From the NCBI RefSeq assembly GCF_000820305.1, contig NZ_CDBH01000049.1, positions 55,708 to 119,707 of the forward strand: DNA of 64,000 nt. Reading direction: 5' to 3'. The notes beneath the pieces are model-generated. The model saw only the letters and a program-made list of their open reading frames with translations. It was not told the origin of the DNA and did not search any database. Source of the DNA: Aeromonas dhakensis. Lineage in GTDB: Bacteria; Pseudomonadota; Gammaproteobacteria; Enterobacterales; Aeromonadaceae. The translations under genes were made by a program, and so were the position numbers. Of the stretch, positions 10,803 to 24,443 are shown one piece after another (position 1 is the stretch's first letter; each line of letters starts with the position of its first letter).

Positions 10803-12125
10803 ATGGCCCAGTTTTTCAAGCCCCAAAAGAAATCCGCCCAGCCCCAACGTATTGAATTTACGGTAGACAGCCTGGATCACCACTGCGTCGGGATCGGCCG
10901 CCACCAGGGCAAGGCGATCTTCATCGAAGGGGCGCTGCCCGGTGAGCAGGTCAAGGCCCGCATCCTCGAAGACAAGAAGCAGTATGCCCACGCCGCCCTG
11001 CAACAGGTGGTGACCCCGGCGGCCAATCGCATCGCCCCCTTCTGCAGCCACTACCGCGAGTGCGGCGGCTGCAGCGCCCAGCATCTGGCTGAGGCGGATC
11101 AGCGCGCCGCCAAGGAGGCCGGCCTGGTCAGCCTGTTCGAGCGGCTCGGCAACATCCAGCCTCCGGCGCTCGAGCCCGTGCTGGGCGGGGAGTCCCGCGC
11201 CTATCGCCGGGTCTGCCGGCTGGCCATCAAGTTCGACAAGAACGGCCGCTGCACCCGGGTGGGCTTTCGTCGTCGCCAGTCGAACGATCTGGTGGAGATC
11301 AGTGGCTGTCCGGTGCTGGCTGAACAGCTCTCCGCACTGATCGCCCCGCTGCGCGAATGCCTCAACCGCCTCAGGAGCCAGCGTGAGCTGGGCCATGCGG
11401 AGCTGATCCAGGCCGAGCAGGGGATCCTGATGCTGCTGCGCCATACCGGCCGGCCGACCGAGGCGGATCGGGCGCAGTTGATCGAGTTCGCCGAGGCGCA
11501 GGGGATCGACCTCTATCTGCAGGCGGCCGACGAGCAGATTGAGCCGCTGCACCAGCAATTTGCGCCCTCCTACTCGCTTGATGGCCTGTCTCTTGCATTC
11601 GCTCCCGGTGACTTCATCCAGGTCAACGGCCCGGTCAACCAGCGCATGGTGGAGCAGGCACTTAACTGGCTCGAGGTGGGCAAGGATGACAAGGTGCTCG
11701 ATCTCTTCTGCGGTATTGGCAACTTCACCCTGCCGCTGGCCCGTCAGGCCCGCGAAGTGGTGGGGGTGGAAGGGGCGCTGGCCATGGTGGCCCGTGCCGA
11801 AGAGAACGCCCGTCGCAACGGCATCGAGAACGCACGTTTCTACAAGGCGGACTTGAGCGGCGACATCGCCGGCATGTCCTGGGCGCGGGAAGGGTTCGAT
11901 CTGGTGCTGCTGGATCCGGCCCGTCCCGGTGCGTTCGAGGTGATGGAGCACGTCGTGAAACTTTCACCCAGACGGGTGGTCTACGTTTCCTGTAATCCGG
12001 TCACCCTGGCGCGCGACAGCCAGGTGCTGGTGAAAGGGGGCTACCGGTTGGTGCGCCTCGGCATGCTCGACATGTTCCCGCACACCGGTCACCTGGAGTC
12101 CATGGCGCTGTTCGAGCGCAAATAG
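10803..12125 (+). CDS. rlmD: 23S rRNA (uracil-1939-C5)-methyltransferase RlmD
   Basis: This 440-residue enzyme uses S-adenosylmethionine to methylate U1939 of 23S rRNA. It starts with a TRAM-like domain (QRIEFTVDSLDHHCVGIGR). The iron-sulfur cluster cysteines are in CSHYRECGGCS near residues 81-90. The SAM motif DLFCGIGNFTLPLA and the catalytic-cysteine block YVSCNPVTLARD follow. It is divergent from barA. The start ATG lies close after an inverted pair TTGTGG/CCACAA (10737-10769) of unknown meaning. Confidence 0.95.
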   Translation: MAQFFKPQKKSAQPQRIEFTVDSLDHHCVGIGRHQGKAIFIEGALPGEQVKARILEDKKQYAHAALQQVVTPAANRIAPFCSHYRECGGCSAQHLAEADQRAAKEAGLVSLFERLGNIQPPALEPVLGGESRAYRRVCRLAIKFDKNGRCTRVGFRRRQSNDLVEISGCPVLAEQLSALIAPLRECLNRLRSQRELGHAELIQAEQGILMLLRHTGRPTEADRAQLIEFAEAQGIDLYLQAADEQIEPLHQQFAPSYSLDGLSLAFAPGDFIQVNGPVNQRMVEQALNWLEVGKDDKVLDLFCGIGNFTLPLARQAREVVGVEGALAMVARAEENARRNGIENARFYKADLSGDIAGMSWAREGFDLVLLDPARPGAFEVMEHVVKLSPRRVVYVSCNPVTLARDSQVLVKGGYRLVRLGMLDMFPHTGHLESMALFERK

Positions 12126-12389
12126 ACGGACGGTGATGGGCAAAACGGACGTGGTGGCGGTGCCATGAAAGGGCAGCCGTCAGCTGACGATGGTAGCGTC
12201 CATAACGCTGTCTGGGCAGGCATGATTGGGGTAATCTAGACCCTTGTAAATCGGCAGGGCCTGGCGGAGAACTCTATTGTTTTTCTTGACAATATGCCTT
12301 GAAAAATTCTCCGCAGATCCCCATTTGAGGCAATCTCATGAGGGGAGAGGGCGACAGCCTTCGGCCCAATAATTTAAAGGATTGATACC
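12126..12389. other. Intergenic region upstream of relA
   Basis: This 264-base gap presumably holds the relA promoter. It contains a perfect 12-base palindrome CGTCAGCTGACG at 12178-12189 and a TTGACA hexamer at 12287-12292 with no convincing -10 partner. I did not find a clear sigma-70 or sigma-54 promoter by eye. Confidence 0.5.
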
Positions 12390-14603
12390 ATGGTTGCGGT
12401 TCGCGATATTCATTTGAAAGACAACTTCACCCTGGAGGAGTGGGTCAGCTCGCTCACCCTGAGTGACAGTGACAAGGATCAGCTGCGAACCGTCTACCAG
12501 TACTGTCTGACGCTCGGTGACGAAGCGCTCACCAACCGGCTGCTGGTGCGCGGGGTCGAGATGGTGGGCATCCTGCTGATGCTCAGCATGGATCTCGGCA
12601 CCCTCAAGGCCGCCATCATCTACCCCTTCGTCGAAGCCGGTCTCATCAGCCAGGAGCGGATGGACGAGGACTTCGGTCCCAAGATCGCCAAGCTGGTGGA
12701 AGGGGTGCTGGAGATGGAGGCCATCCGCTCCCTGCAGACCCTCCACCGCAGTGAAACCTCGCCGGAGCAGGTCGACAACGTGCGGCGCATGCTGCTCGCC
12801 ATGGTCGAGGATGTGCGCGCCGTGGTGATCAAGCTGGCGGAGCGGATCGCCTGTCTGCGGGAGGCGAAGAAGGCGGATGAAGAGACCCGGGTGCTGATGG
12901 CCCAGGAGATCACCAACATCTACGCCCCGCTGGCCAACCGGCTAGGCATCGGTCAGCTCAAGTGGGAGCTTGAGGATCTCGCCTTCCGCTATCTGCACCC
13001 GGATACCTACAAGCAGATCGCCAAACAGCTCGACGAGAAGCGCCTCGATCGGGAGCGCTACATTCGCGAGTTCGTGCAGTCCCTGCGTGATGCCCTGAAA
13101 GAGGCGGGGGTCGAGGCCGAGGTCTACGGCCGGCCGAAACACATCTACAGCATCTGGCGCAAGATGCAGAAGAAGCACCTCGAGTTCAACGAGCTATTCG
13201 ACGTGCGTGCGGTGCGGGTGGTGACCAAGCGGCTGCAGGATTGCTATGCGGCGCTCGGCATCGTTCACACCCACTTCCACCACATTCCCCGCGAGTTTGA
13301 CGACTATGTCGCCAACCCCAAACCCAACGGCTACCAGTCCATCCATACCGTGGTGGTGGGGCCCGAGGGCAAGACGGTGGAGATCCAGATCCGTACCGAC
13401 CAGATGCACCAGGATGCCGAGCTCGGTGTGGCGGCTCACTGGCGCTACAAGGAAGGGGCTCAGGCCGGTGGCAAGGCCAACAATTTCGAAGACAAGATCG
13501 AGTGGCTGCGCAAGCTGCTCGCCTGGCAGGAGGATCTCTCCGAGAGTGGCTCCCTGCTCGAGGATCTGCGCAGTCAGGTGTTCGAGGACAGGGTCTACGT
13601 CTTCACTCCGAAAGGGGATGTCATCGACCTGCCGGCGGGGGCCACGCCCCTCGACTTTGCCTATCACGTCCACAGCATGATCGGCCACCGCTGCATCGGC
13701 GCCAAGATCGACGGCCGCATAGTGCCGTTCACCTATGCGCTGCAGACCGGCGATCAGGTGGAGGTGATCACCCAGAAGGAGCCGAACCCGAGCCGCGACT
13801 GGATGAACCCCAACTCCGGTTTCCTGCGCTCCAGCCGGGCGCGGGCCAAGGTGGCCACCTGGTTCAGAAAGCTGGATCGGGACAAGAACATCGTCGCCGG
13901 GCGCGAGTTGTTCGACAAGGAGCTGGATCGCCACAACCTCAGCATGGCCAAGATCGACAAGGGCAACATGCTGCGCCGCTTCAATCTGGAGAGCACCGAC
14001 GATCTGCTGGCCGGCATCGGCAGCGGCGACATCCGCATCAACCAGGTGATCAACTACCTGGACACCTGCTACAACAAGCCGACGGCGGAGGAGGAAGATC
14101 GCCGCCTGCTGGAGAAGCTGGAGCAGAAGGCCAATGCGCCGTTCCGCCACAAGCCCAAGGATCACATCGTGGTGGAAGGGGTCGGCAACCTGATGACCCA
14201 CATCGCCCGCTGCTGCCAGCCGATCCCCGGGGATGCCATCCAGGGCTTCATCACCATGGGCCGCGGTGTCTCCATCCACCGGGAGGATTGCGAGCAGCTC
14301 AAAGAGCTGTCGCGCCGCAACCCGGAGCGGTTGATCGACGCGGTATGGGGGGAGAACTACTCCGGCGGTTACGGTCTCACCATCCGCATCCTCTCCAACG
14401 ACAGATCCGGCCTGCTGCGCGACATCACCACAGTGCTCGCCAACGAGAAGATCAACGTGATGGGGGTGCGCTCACGCTCCAACGTGCGCGAGCAGACCGC
14501 CGAGATCGACATGGAGCTGGAAATTTACAACATCAACGCCTTCAACCGGGCGTTGGCCAAGCTCAGCCAGCTCAATGACGTGATCAGCGCCAAGCGCCTC
14601 TGA
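12390..14603 (+). CDS. relA: GTP pyrophosphokinase RelA
   Basis: This 737-residue ribosome-associated enzyme makes (p)ppGpp when uncharged tRNA enters the A site. The order is an N-terminal degenerate hydrolase-like domain, the synthetase domain ([39 protein letters not shown]), the TGS domain ([19 protein letters not shown]), a zinc-binding region ([13 protein letters not shown]) and a C-terminal ACT domain. Length fits RelA better than SpoT. It lies between rlmD and mazG in the usual gammaproteobacterial order. Confidence 0.96.
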   Translation: MVAVRDIHLKDNFTLEEWVSSLTLSDSDKDQLRTVYQYCLTLGDEALTNRLLVRGVEMVGILLMLSMDLGTLKAAIIYPFVEAGLISQERMDEDFGPKIAKLVEGVLEMEAIRSLQTLHRSETSPEQVDNVRRMLLAMVEDVRAVVIKLAERIACLREAKKADEETRVLMAQEITNIYAPLANRLGIGQLKWELEDLAFRYLHPDTYKQIAKQLDEKRLDRERYIREFVQSLRDALKEAGVEAEVYGRPKHIYSIWRKMQKKHLEFNELFDVRAVRVVTKRLQDCYAALGIVHTHFHHIPREFDDYVANPKPNGYQSIHTVVVGPEGKTVEIQIRTDQMHQDAELGVAAHWRYKEGAQAGGKANNFEDKIEWLRKLLAWQEDLSESGSLLEDLRSQVFEDRVYVFTPKGDVIDLPAGATPLDFAYHVHSMIGHRCIGAKIDGRIVPFTYALQTGDQVEVITQKEPNPSRDWMNPNSGFLRSSRARAKVATWFRKLDRDKNIVAGRELFDKELDRHNLSMAKIDKGNMLRRFNLESTDDLLAGIGSGDIRINQVINYLDTCYNKPTAEEEDRRLLEKLEQKANAPFRHKPKDHIVVEGVGNLMTHIARCCQPIPGDAIQGFITMGRGVSIHREDCEQLKELSRRNPERLIDAVWGENYSGGYGLTIRILSNDRSGLLRDITTVLANEKINVMGVRSRSNVREQTAEIDMELEIYNINAFNRALAKLSQLNDVISAKRL

Positions 14604-14623
14604 TCGTACGCAACACTGCACTC

Positions 14624-14652
14624 GTGACCGACCGCCAGGTCGGTCACTGTTT
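14624..14652 (+). terminator. Hairpin terminator after relA
   Basis: Ten-base arms GTGACCGACC and GGTCGGTCAC flank a GCCA loop, followed by TGTTTTC. The T-run is moderate. It lies 20 bases after the relA stop and 33 before mazG, so read-through is possible. Confidence 0.65.
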
Positions 14653-14685
14653 TCTCCCGGTAGCATCAAGAAAAGCGAATATCCC

Positions 14686-15483
14686 ATGTCCCAACGTTAC
14701 GACCTGCCCCAACTGCTCGCCATCATGGCCAAACTGCGCGACCCGAACGGGGGCTGCCCCTGGGATCTCAAGCAGAGCTTCCAGACCATAGTGCCGCACA
14801 CCCTGGAGGAGGCCTACGAGGTAGCCGACGCCATCGAGACCGAAGATTGGCAGGGGCTGAAAGGGGAGCTGGGGGATCTGCTGTTCCAGGTGGTGTTCTA
14901 TGCCCAGCTTGGCAAGGAGCAGGGGCTGTTCGACTTTGCCGACATCGTCGACACGGTGAGCGAGAAGCTCATTCGTCGCCACCCCCATGTCTTCTCCGAT
15001 GCCGACCTCGGCGACGAGCAGGCGGTGAAGGTGAACTGGGAGGCGGAAAAGGCCAAGGAGCGGGCGGCGCTCGACAAAGAGAGCGTGCTTGACGACATCC
15101 CCCTCTCGCTGCCGGCCCTGACCCGCGCCGCCAAGATCCAGAAGCGCTGCGCCACCGTCGGTTTTGACTGGAAGACCCTGGGCCCGGTGGTGGACAAGAT
15201 CCACGAGGAGATCGACGAGGTGATGGAAGAGGCACTGATGGCCGACGTGGATGAAGAGCGGGTGAGTGACGAACTCGGCGATCTGCTGTTTGCCACCGTC
15301 AATCTGGTGCGTCATCTGGGCAAGGATCCGGAGCAGGTGCTGCGGGGCGCCAACGCCAAGTTCGAACGCCGCTTTCGTCAGGTTGAACAGTTTATCGCCG
15401 CGGAAGGGCTGAAAATGACCGACTGCAGCCTCGAGAAGCTGGATGCCGCCTGGGTCAAGGCCAAGGAAACCGAACAAAGTTGA
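14686..15483 (+). CDS. mazG: Nucleoside triphosphate pyrophosphohydrolase MazG
   Basis: This 265-residue all-alpha NTP pyrophosphatase hydrolyses NTPs to NMP and pyrophosphate, and in E. coli its activity lowers ppGpp. Two MazG repeats are visible: the first with [25 protein letters not shown] and [14 protein letters not shown], the second with [12 protein letters not shown] and [17 protein letters not shown]. The acidic EExxE and ExxD motifs bind magnesium. It follows relA by 82 bases. Length matches the E. coli protein. Confidence 0.94.
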   Translation: MSQRYDLPQLLAIMAKLRDPNGGCPWDLKQSFQTIVPHTLEEAYEVADAIETEDWQGLKGELGDLLFQVVFYAQLGKEQGLFDFADIVDTVSEKLIRRHPHVFSDADLGDEQAVKVNWEAEKAKERAALDKESVLDDIPLSLPALTRAAKIQKRCATVGFDWKTLGPVVDKIHEEIDEVMEEALMADVDEERVSDELGDLLFATVNLVRHLGKDPEQVLRGANAKFERRFRQVEQFIAAEGLKMTDCSLEKLDAAWVKAKETEQS

Positions 15484-15529
15484 TTTGGCGCAAGATGGGG
15501 GCGCCGGGAGCCTGATAGATTTTTGTTCA

Positions 15530-15558
15530 TTGTTTGGGAGAGGGGGTTTTGGTATACT
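15530..15558 (+). promoter_or_regulatory. Candidate pyrG promoter
   Basis: A -35-like TTGTTT (15530-15535) and a -10 TATACT (15553-15558) are spaced by 17 bases. They lie about 67 bases before the pyrG ATG. Confidence 0.5.
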
Positions 15559-15606
15559 GTTTCCCCGTCCTGCTTCATCCCCGAAGCACCCCTTAAAATT
15601 CCCTAA

Positions 15607-18653
<3,047 letters not shown>

Positions 18654-18677
18654 TCATCGCCTGTTCTCCTGCTTCAC

Positions 18678-18705
18678 AAAGCCCCGCCATCCGGCGGGGC
18701 TTTTT
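18678..18705 (+). terminator. Terminator after eno
   Basis: AAAGCCCCGCC and GGCGGGGCTTT arms flank a short loop, followed by further T residues. It begins 25 bases after the eno stop. Confidence 0.85.
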
Positions 18706-18831
18706 CGTCTGTGTCACCCCCATCCCCGGATTCTGCATTTTTTGTTCCGACCGAACCCATCCGGGACACAGGCTTTCTTTTGTCTTGCCTGCGAATATGG
18801 GAAACTAGGCCGCTTGAAGGAGACTCAGTGC

Positions 18832-19149
18832 ATGCGGCTACTCACTCTTATCCTGCTCTTCCTGTTGGGAGGGCTTCAATACGACCTCTGGCTGGGGAAG
18901 AATGGCCTGTCTGACTATCGTGAGCTGTCCGATGCCATCACCCGGCAGCAGCAGGACAATCTGGTACTCAAGGATCGCAACAACCTGATTTATCGCGAGA
19001 TTGATGACCTGACCTCGGGCCTGGAGGCTATCGAGGAGTTGTCGCGCAACGATCTTGGCTACATCAAGCAGGGCGAGACCTTCTACCGCATCATTCCCAA
19101 GGACAAAGACAAGGGCTCCAGCTCCGGAGACGCAGCCTACGATGACTGA
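18832..19149 (+). CDS. ftsB: Cell division protein FtsB
   Basis: This 105-residue single-pass inner-membrane protein forms the FtsQBL divisome complex. It has a transmembrane segment at residues 2-17 (LLTLILLFLLGGLQYDLW) followed by a coiled coil (DAITRQQQDNLVLKDRNNLIYREIDDL is split over residues 31-57). The conserved ARNDLG-like motif appears as SRNDLGYIKQGETFYRI. The ATG at 18832 has AAGGAGA upstream. Its end overlaps ispD by eight bases, the usual gammaproteobacterial arrangement. Confidence 0.94.
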   Translation: MRLLTLILLFLLGGLQYDLWLGKNGLSDYRELSDAITRQQQDNLVLKDRNNLIYREIDDLTSGLEAIEELSRNDLGYIKQGETFYRIIPKDKDKGSSSGDAAYDD

Positions 19150-19873
19150 TCATCACAGCGGACTGACCGCCATCGTGCCGGCCGCCGGCATCGGCAGCCG
19201 GATGGGGGCAGAGCGCCCGAAACAGTATCTGCAGCTGGCGGGCATGGCCATTCTGGAGCACACCCTGACCCGGCTGCTCTCCCACCCGGCTATCAGTCAG
19301 GTCATAGTGGCGCTGGCTCCCCATGATCGCTGGTTTGACACCCTCCCGGTGGCGCAGGATGAGCGGATCCTGCGGGTCGAGGGGGGCGCCGAGCGCGCCT
19401 TCTCCGTGCTCAATGCGCTGCACGTGGCGCAAGGGGAGTGGGTGCTGGTGCATGACGCCGCCCGCCCCTGCCTGACCCACGGCGATCTCGATCGGCTCAT
19501 CGCCACCGCCATGGCCTGTGGCGGAGCCATCCTCGGCAGCCGGGTGCGCGACACCATGAAGCGCTCCGACGCCGCCGGCAACATCCTCGCCACCGTCGAG
19601 CGCGAGGAGCTCTGGCACGCCCTGACCCCGCAGATGTTCCCCACCGGCCCCCTCAAGCGGGCACTGGAGGAGGGGCTGGCACTGGGTGCCACCATTACGG
19701 ATGAGGCCTCCGCCATGGAGCGGGCCGGTTTCCCGGTGCGAATGGTGGAAGGGCGGGCCGACAACATCAAGGTGACCCGGCCGGAGGATCTCTCCCTGGC
19801 GGGGCTCTATTTGCAGCAACAGGACGCGCGCCGGCCGGCGCGACCCGATTCACCCACAGAGGAGCTGGCATGA
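19142..19873 (+). CDS. ispD: 2-C-methyl-D-erythritol 4-phosphate cytidylyltransferase
   Basis: This 243-residue enzyme joins CTP and MEP in the non-mevalonate isoprenoid pathway. It carries the nucleotide-binding block [20 protein letters not shown], the motif [10 protein letters not shown], and [11 protein letters not shown] followed by [10 protein letters not shown]. The start at 19142 lies inside the end of ftsB. It overlaps ispF by four bases (ATGA), so the two consecutive pathway genes are translationally coupled. Confidence 0.96.
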   Translation: MTDHHSGLTAIVPAAGIGSRMGAERPKQYLQLAGMAILEHTLTRLLSHPAISQVIVALAPHDRWFDTLPVAQDERILRVEGGAERAFSVLNALHVAQGEWVLVHDAARPCLTHGDLDRLIATAMACGGAILGSRVRDTMKRSDAAGNILATVEREELWHALTPQMFPTGPLKRALEEGLALGATITDEASAMERAGFPVRMVEGRADNIKVTRPEDLSLAGLYLQQQDARRPARPDSPTEELA

Positions 19874-20346
19874 TCCGGATTGGACATGGTTTTGATGTAC
19901 ACAAGTTTGGCGGGGTTGGCCCCTGCATGCTGGGCGGGGTGGCGGTGCCGTATGAACAGGGCCTGCTGGCTCACTCCGATGGTGATGTGGTGCTGCATGC
20001 GGTGAGCGATGCCCTGCTGGGGGCCATCGGCGCCGGCGACATCGGCCGCCATTTCCCCGATACCGCGGCCGCATTCAAGGGCATCGACAGCCGCATCCTG
20101 CTGCGGGACGTGTTTGCCCGGGTGCAGAAGGCGGGTTATGCCATTGGCAATCTGGATGTGACCATCATCGCCCAGGCGCCCAAGATGGCGCCCCACATCG
20201 ACGCCATGTGCGCCGTGCTGGCCGCCGACCTGCAATGTGATTTGAACCGGGTGAACGTCAAGGCGACGACCACCGAACAGCTTGGATTCACGGGGCGCAA
20301 GGAAGGGATCGCCACCGAAGCCGTCGTCTTACTGGTGAAACAATAA
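19870..20346 (+). CDS. ispF: 2-C-methyl-D-erythritol 2,4-cyclodiphosphate synthase
   Basis: This 158-residue enzyme makes the cyclic diphosphate intermediate of the MEP pathway. Metal-binding DVH is at residues 9-11 (GHGFDVHKF), the second metal ligand is in [14 protein letters not shown], and the CDP-binding block is [17 protein letters not shown]. The start overlaps ispD and the stop overlaps truD by one base. Confidence 0.96.
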   Translation: MIRIGHGFDVHKFGGVGPCMLGGVAVPYEQGLLAHSDGDVVLHAVSDALLGAIGAGDIGRHFPDTAAAFKGIDSRILLRDVFARVQKAGYAIGNLDVTIIAQAPKMAPHIDAMCAVLAADLQCDLNRVNVKATTTEQLGFTGRKEGIATEAVVLLVKQ

Positions 20347-21404
20347 TGCTCGAACAACTGGCCTACCTGCACGGGGCGCCCACTGCCCGCGGCATCCTCA
20401 AGGCGCAAGCCGCCGACTTCGTGGTCAATGAAGATCTCGGGTTTGAACCCTGCGGCGAGGGTGAGCACATCTTCGTCCAGGTGCGCAAAACCGGCGAGAA
20501 CACCGCCTGGGTGGCGGGCCTGCTGGCCGATGCGGCCGGGGTTGCCCGCAATGCGGTGACCTGGGCCGGGCTGAAAGATCGCCACGCGGTGACCGAACAG
20601 TGGTTCGGTATCCACCTGCCGGGCAAGGCAGAACCGGACCTCTCGGTCATCGAGAGCGACAGCATCCGGATCCTGCAAGTGAAACGCCACAACAAGAAGC
20701 TGCGGGTCGGCTATCTCAAGGGCAACCACTTCACCCTGCGCCTCACCGCGCTGGAGCAGGCCGACGGGCTGGAGTCCCGCCTGCAGGCCATCGCCGATCA
20801 GGGCGTGCCCAACTACTACGGCGAGCAGCGTTTCGGCCGCGGTGGCAACAATCTGGAGGCCGCCAAGGCGATGTTCGCCGGCAAGCGGATCAAGGATCGC
20901 AACAAGCGCTCCCTCTACCTCTCCGCCGCCCGCAGCATGCTGTTCAACGCTATCGTCAGCGCCCGCATCGAGCAGGGGCTGGCCCATCAGCTGCTGGCTG
21001 GCGACTGCGTGATGCTCAAAGGCAGCCACTCCATCTTCAGCGAAGAGAGCGTGACGCCCGAGCTGGAGGCGCGTCTCGCCTCCGGCGACGTGCAGCTCAC
21101 CGCGCCCCAGTGGGGGCGTGGTCGCTCTGCCAGCCAGGGCGCCGCCGCCGAGTTCGAGCAGGCAGTGCTGGCGCCTTATCACGAGTGGTGCGAGGGGCTG
21201 GAGAAGGCGGGGCTGGATCAGGATCGCCGCCCCTTGCTGCTCAAGCCGCAGGCCATGAGCTGGCAGCTGGAGGGGGCTGTGCTGACCCTGTCGTTCTTCC
21301 TGCCGGCCGGGGCGTTTGCCACCAGCGTGGTGCGCGAGTTAATGCAGGCCGAAGAGGCCGATCATGGTTTCAGGAATCAGTCCGATGAGAATTCTGGTCA
21401 GTAA
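20346..21404 (+). CDS. truD: tRNA pseudouridine(13) synthase TruD
   Basis: This 352-residue enzyme makes pseudouridine 13 in tRNA-Glu. The catalytic aspartate lies in the motif [16 protein letters not shown]. Other family blocks are [28 protein letters not shown] and the C-terminal [10 protein letters not shown]. The TAATG junction with ispF indicates coupling; the 3' end overlaps surE by 20 bases. Confidence 0.95.
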   Translation: MLEQLAYLHGAPTARGILKAQAADFVVNEDLGFEPCGEGEHIFVQVRKTGENTAWVAGLLADAAGVARNAVTWAGLKDRHAVTEQWFGIHLPGKAEPDLSVIESDSIRILQVKRHNKKLRVGYLKGNHFTLRLTALEQADGLESRLQAIADQGVPNYYGEQRFGRGGNNLEAAKAMFAGKRIKDRNKRSLYLSAARSMLFNAIVSARIEQGLAHQLLAGDCVMLKGSHSIFSEESVTPELEARLASGDVQLTAPQWGRGRSASQGAAAEFEQAVLAPYHEWCEGLEKAGLDQDRRPLLLKPQAMSWQLEGAVLTLSFFLPAGAFATSVVRELMQAEEADHGFRNQSDENSGQ

Positions 21405-22131
21405 TGACGACGGTGTGCATGCCGAGGGTATCCGTGCCCTCAGCGAGGCGCTGGCCGCCTGCGGCGAGGTCATCGTGGTGGCGCCGGATCGCAATCGCAG
21501 CGGGGCGAGTCACTCCCTGACGCTGGAAGTGCCGCTGCGGGTCACCCGCATCGCCGAAACCGGATATCATGCGGTGAAGGGAACGCCGACCGATTGCGTG
21601 CACCTGGCCGTCAACGAGCTGGTGCGCCCGGAACCCGACATGGTGGTGGCCGGCATCAACCACGGTGCCAACCTGGGGGATGACGTCATCTACTCGGGCA
21701 CGGTGGCGGCCGCGACCGAGGGGCGCCACCTCGGCTTTCCCTCGCTGGCCATCTCGCTGGTAGGCAAGACCCATTTCGCCACGGCGGCCCACTACGCGGC
21801 CCTGCTGGTGAAAGGCATGATGGTGCACCCGCTGCCTGCCGATCAGATCCTCAACGTCAATGTGCCCGACCTGCCCCTCGATCAGATCAAGGGGATCAGG
21901 GTGACGCGCCTTGGCAACCGCCACCGGGCGGAGTCGGTGATCTGCACCGAGGATCCCCGCGGCCAGCCCATCTACTGGATCGGCCCCCCCGGCAGCCAGC
22001 AAGATGCGGGAGAAGGCACGGATTTCGCCGCCATCGAGCAGGGTTACGTCTCGATCACCCCCCTGACCATCGATATGACTGCCTACAGCAGTCTGGCGGG
22101 GCTGGGGGCTTGGTTGGACCTGCAGGGATGA
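21385..22131 (+). CDS. surE: 5'/3'-nucleotidase SurE
   Basis: This 248-residue metal-dependent phosphatase removes phosphate from nucleoside monophosphates and short polyphosphate. The N-terminal [15 protein letters not shown] gives the Asp-Asp metal ligands; [12 protein letters not shown] and [24 protein letters not shown] complete the active site. I chose the ATG at 21385, with AGGAA eight bases upstream; the ATG at 21364 would add seven residues. It sits in the conserved surE-pcm-nlpD-rpoS order. Confidence 0.94.
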   Translation: MRILVSNDDGVHAEGIRALSEALAACGEVIVVAPDRNRSGASHSLTLEVPLRVTRIAETGYHAVKGTPTDCVHLAVNELVRPEPDMVVAGINHGANLGDDVIYSGTVAAATEGRHLGFPSLAISLVGKTHFATAAHYAALLVKGMMVHPLPADQILNVNVPDLPLDQIKGIRVTRLGNRHRAESVICTEDPRGQPIYWIGPPGSQQDAGEGTDFAAIEQGYVSITPLTIDMTAYSSLAGLGAWLDLQG

Positions 22132-22135
22132 AGGT

Positions 22136-22753
22136 GTGATAGTACAGCGCCTGTTAAACCAGCTGATCGCGCAGGACATTCGCGATTTCCGCGTACTCGC
22201 GGCGATTGCCAAGGTGCCGCGCCAGCTGTTCGTGGATGAAGCCATGGCCCACAAGGCCTGGGACAATACGGCCCTGCCCATCGGTCACGGCCAGACCATC
22301 TCGCAGCCCTACATGGTGGCGCGCATGACCGAACTGCTGATCCAGAACAATCCGGCCCACGTGCTGGAGATTGGCACAGGATCGGGTTATCAGACGGCGG
22401 TGCTGGCTCATCTGGTGGAGCACGTCTACACGGTGGAGCGGATCAAGTCGCTGCAGTTTCAGGCCCGGCGCCGGCTGCGCCAGCTCGACCTGCACAATGT
22501 CTCCGCCAAGCACGGCAATGGCTGGCTGGGCTGGCCCAATAAAGGACCGTTTGACGCCATTCTGGTCACGGCAGCCGCCAGCGAGGTGCCGACGGCCCTC
22601 ACCGATCAGCTGGCCGACGGTGGCCGGCTGGTGTTGCCGGTGGGGGATAGCCAGCAGACCCTGCAACTGATCGAGCGGTCGGGCTCCCAGCTCACCAGCC
22701 GGATCCTGGAGCCGGTCCGTTTTGTTCCCCTGATTGACGGAGATGTCGAGTGA
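22136..22753 (+). CDS. pcm: Protein-L-isoaspartate O-methyltransferase
   Basis: This 205-residue SAM-dependent enzyme starts the repair of isoaspartyl residues in aged proteins. Family blocks are [16 protein letters not shown], the SAM motif [31 protein letters not shown] and [18 protein letters not shown]. The start is a GTG four bases after the surE stop, with AGG immediately upstream. No ATG nearby fits the family N-terminus. Confidence 0.94.
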   Translation: MIVQRLLNQLIAQDIRDFRVLAAIAKVPRQLFVDEAMAHKAWDNTALPIGHGQTISQPYMVARMTELLIQNNPAHVLEIGTGSGYQTAVLAHLVEHVYTVERIKSLQFQARRRLRQLDLHNVSAKHGNGWLGWPNKGPFDAILVTAAASEVPTALTDQLADGGRLVLPVGDSQQTLQLIERSGSQLTSRILEPVRFVPLIDGDVE

Positions 22754-23331
22754 AGTTGTTTTCCCGCCTCTATGTGCTGGTTATGCAGTGGGCGCGCCAC
22801 AAGTATGCCCCCTGGTATCTGGCGATCACCGCCTTCATCGAGTCGGTGTTCTGGCCCATCCCGGTGGATGTGATGCTGGCCCCCATGGCGCTCGGCAAAC
22901 CCCGGCGGGCCTGGCACTATGCCGCGCTGGCCACCCTGTTTTCGGTACTGGGTGCCCTGGTGGGTTACCTGCTCGGCTATGCCCTGTGGGAGCCGGTAGT
23001 CCAGCCGCTGGTTGCGTCGGTCGGCTATGAGGACAAGATTGCCGTGGCCGAACAGTGGTTCCAGCAGTGGGGTATCTGGGTGATTTTTATTGCCAGCTTC
23101 ACGCCGATCCCCTACAAGGTGTTTACCGTGACGGCCGGTCTGCTGCAAATGGCACTGCTGCCATTCATCGTGACCTCGCTGATCGGGCGTGGCATGCGCT
23201 TTTTCCTGGTGGCGGGTCTGATGCGCTGGGGTGGCGAAAAGATGGAGCGCAAGCTGATGCACTATGTGGATGTGCTGGGTGGGCTCTGTATTGGTTTGGC
23301 CGTTGTGGCCTATTTCTGGTTTAGTCGTTGA
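22750..23331 (+). CDS. yqaA: YqaA-like DedA/VTT-family membrane protein
   Basis: This 193-residue inner-membrane protein belongs to the SNARE-associated/VTT group. It has hydrophobic segments near residues 20-50, 60-85 and 115-150, and the motif [18 protein letters not shown] typical of the family. Members have been linked to membrane homeostasis and lipid transport, but this branch is not well characterised. A GTG start overlaps the pcm stop by four bases. The gene is commonly found between pcm and nlpD in Aeromonas-like genomes (from memory). Confidence 0.85.
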   Translation: MKLFSRLYVLVMQWARHKYAPWYLAITAFIESVFWPIPVDVMLAPMALGKPRRAWHYAALATLFSVLGALVGYLLGYALWEPVVQPLVASVGYEDKIAVAEQWFQQWGIWVIFIASFTPIPYKVFTVTAGLLQMALLPFIVTSLIGRGMRFFLVAGLMRWGGEKMERKLMHYVDVLGGLCIGLAVVAYFWFSR

Positions 23332-23340
23332 GGATCCACT

Positions 23341-24396
23341 ATGCGTTCGCGTATTTGGCAAGGAAGCAGTGTCGTCGTGTTGTCATGGCTGTTGCTTGCT
23401 TGCGCTTCCAGCAAGACCGCCGCCCCCGTCCAGGGACTGGGCAATGACGGTCTCGTTTCCACCATTCCGGCGCGCCAGATGGCGGCCCAGCCCACCATTC
23501 AGGGCAACAGCTACACGGTGAAGAAAGGGGATACGCTCTACTCCATCGCCTTCAACTCGGGCAATGACGTGCCCTCGCTGGCCAGCCTCAATGGCATCAG
23601 CCCTCCCTACAACATCTATCCGGGTCAGCAGATCCGGCTCGACGCCTCCGGCAGTACCATGGCGGTGGCACGCAGCGCGGGCACCTATCAGGTTCGACCC
23701 GGTGATACCCTGAGCAGCATTGGCCGCCAGTTCGGCATGTCGAATCAGACCCTGGCCCAGAACAACAATCTGAGAGCCCCCTTTGCCCTTCAGGTGGGGC
23801 AGGTGCTGAACGTGCAGTCCTCCGGGGCGAGCAGTGGCCAGATGGTGGCGGCGACCTCGCCGGTGACCGCTCCGGTGGTCAGCCAGAGCAGTGGTCCCAA
23901 ACCCCTGGCGCCGGCAACGTCAGGTACGACCACTCCGTTCATCAAACAAAAAACCGTTGCTCAGCCATCTTCAAAAGAATACGCTCAGGCAAAAGAACAA
24001 AAAAACGACAATAAGCCTCAGTCGAGACTTTCTTGGCACTGGCCGACCAAAGGCCGGATCGTCGAGGGTTTCTCTGTTGCAGAACAGGGGAACAAGGGCA
24101 TAGATATCGCTGGCCAGAAGGGGCAACCCATCTACGCGGCGAGCGGCGGCAAGGTCGTCTATGCGGGTAGCGCACTAAGGGGTTATGGCAAGCTGATCAT
24201 CCTCAAGCACGATGATGACTACCTTTCAGCCTACGCTCACAACGATGAGCTGCGGGTCAAGGAAGGGGATTCGGTGCAGGGCGGATCTGTCATTGCCAAC
24301 ATGGGTAGCACGGACGCGCCGGATGTGCGATTGCACTTTGAAATCCGGTACAGAGGCAAGTCGATCAACCCGATGAGCCATTTGCCAAAGCGTTAG
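23341..24396 (+). CDS. nlpD: Murein hydrolase activator NlpD
   Basis: This 351-residue outer-membrane lipoprotein has the lipobox LLLAC with Cys21. Two LysM repeats follow (YTVKKGDTLYSIAF near residue 58; YQVRPGDTLSSIGRQFG near residue 118). A C-terminal LytM/M23 domain begins near residue 235. The zinc ligands of active M23 enzymes are lost: NKGIDIAG replaces HxGxD, and LHFEI has one of the two histidines. This agrees with a role as activator of AmiC rather than a hydrolase. The linker (residues 200-232) is AT-rich and may carry the rpoS promoter. Confidence 0.94.
   Translation: MRSRIWQGSSVVVLSWLLLACASSKTAAPVQGLGNDGLVSTIPARQMAAQPTIQGNSYTVKKGDTLYSIAFNSGNDVPSLASLNGISPPYNIYPGQQIRLDASGSTMAVARSAGTYQVRPGDTLSSIGRQFGMSNQTLAQNNNLRAPFALQVGQVLNVQSSGASSGQMVAATSPVTAPVVSQSSGPKPLAPATSGTTTPFIKQKTVAQPSSKEYAQAKEQKNDNKPQSRLSWHWPTKGRIVEGFSVAEQGNKGIDIAGQKGQPIYAASGGKVVYAGSALRGYGKLIILKHDDDYLSAYAHNDELRVKEGDSVQGGSVIANMGSTDAPDVRLHFEIRYRGKSINPMSHLPKR
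23937..24035 (+). promoter_or_regulatory. AT-rich island inside nlpD, candidate rpoS promoter region
   Basis: About 100 bases of nlpD are much richer in A and T than their surroundings and encode a low-complexity linker rich in Lys, Gln and Ser. In E. coli the main rpoS promoter lies inside nlpD. TTGCTC and TACGCT spaced by 17 bases (from about 23957) are a weak promoter match. The island ends about 400 bases before the rpoS start. Confidence 0.4.
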
Positions 24397-24443
24397 ACCC
24401 AGAGAGTTAAGTCTTACTCTGGTGCAGGTCAGGGAGACACGCC

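Noticed and set aside
12126..12389. A sigma-54 promoter upstream of relA
   Set aside because: TGGGCAGGCATGATTGGG was considered but lacks the GC dinucleotide at -12.
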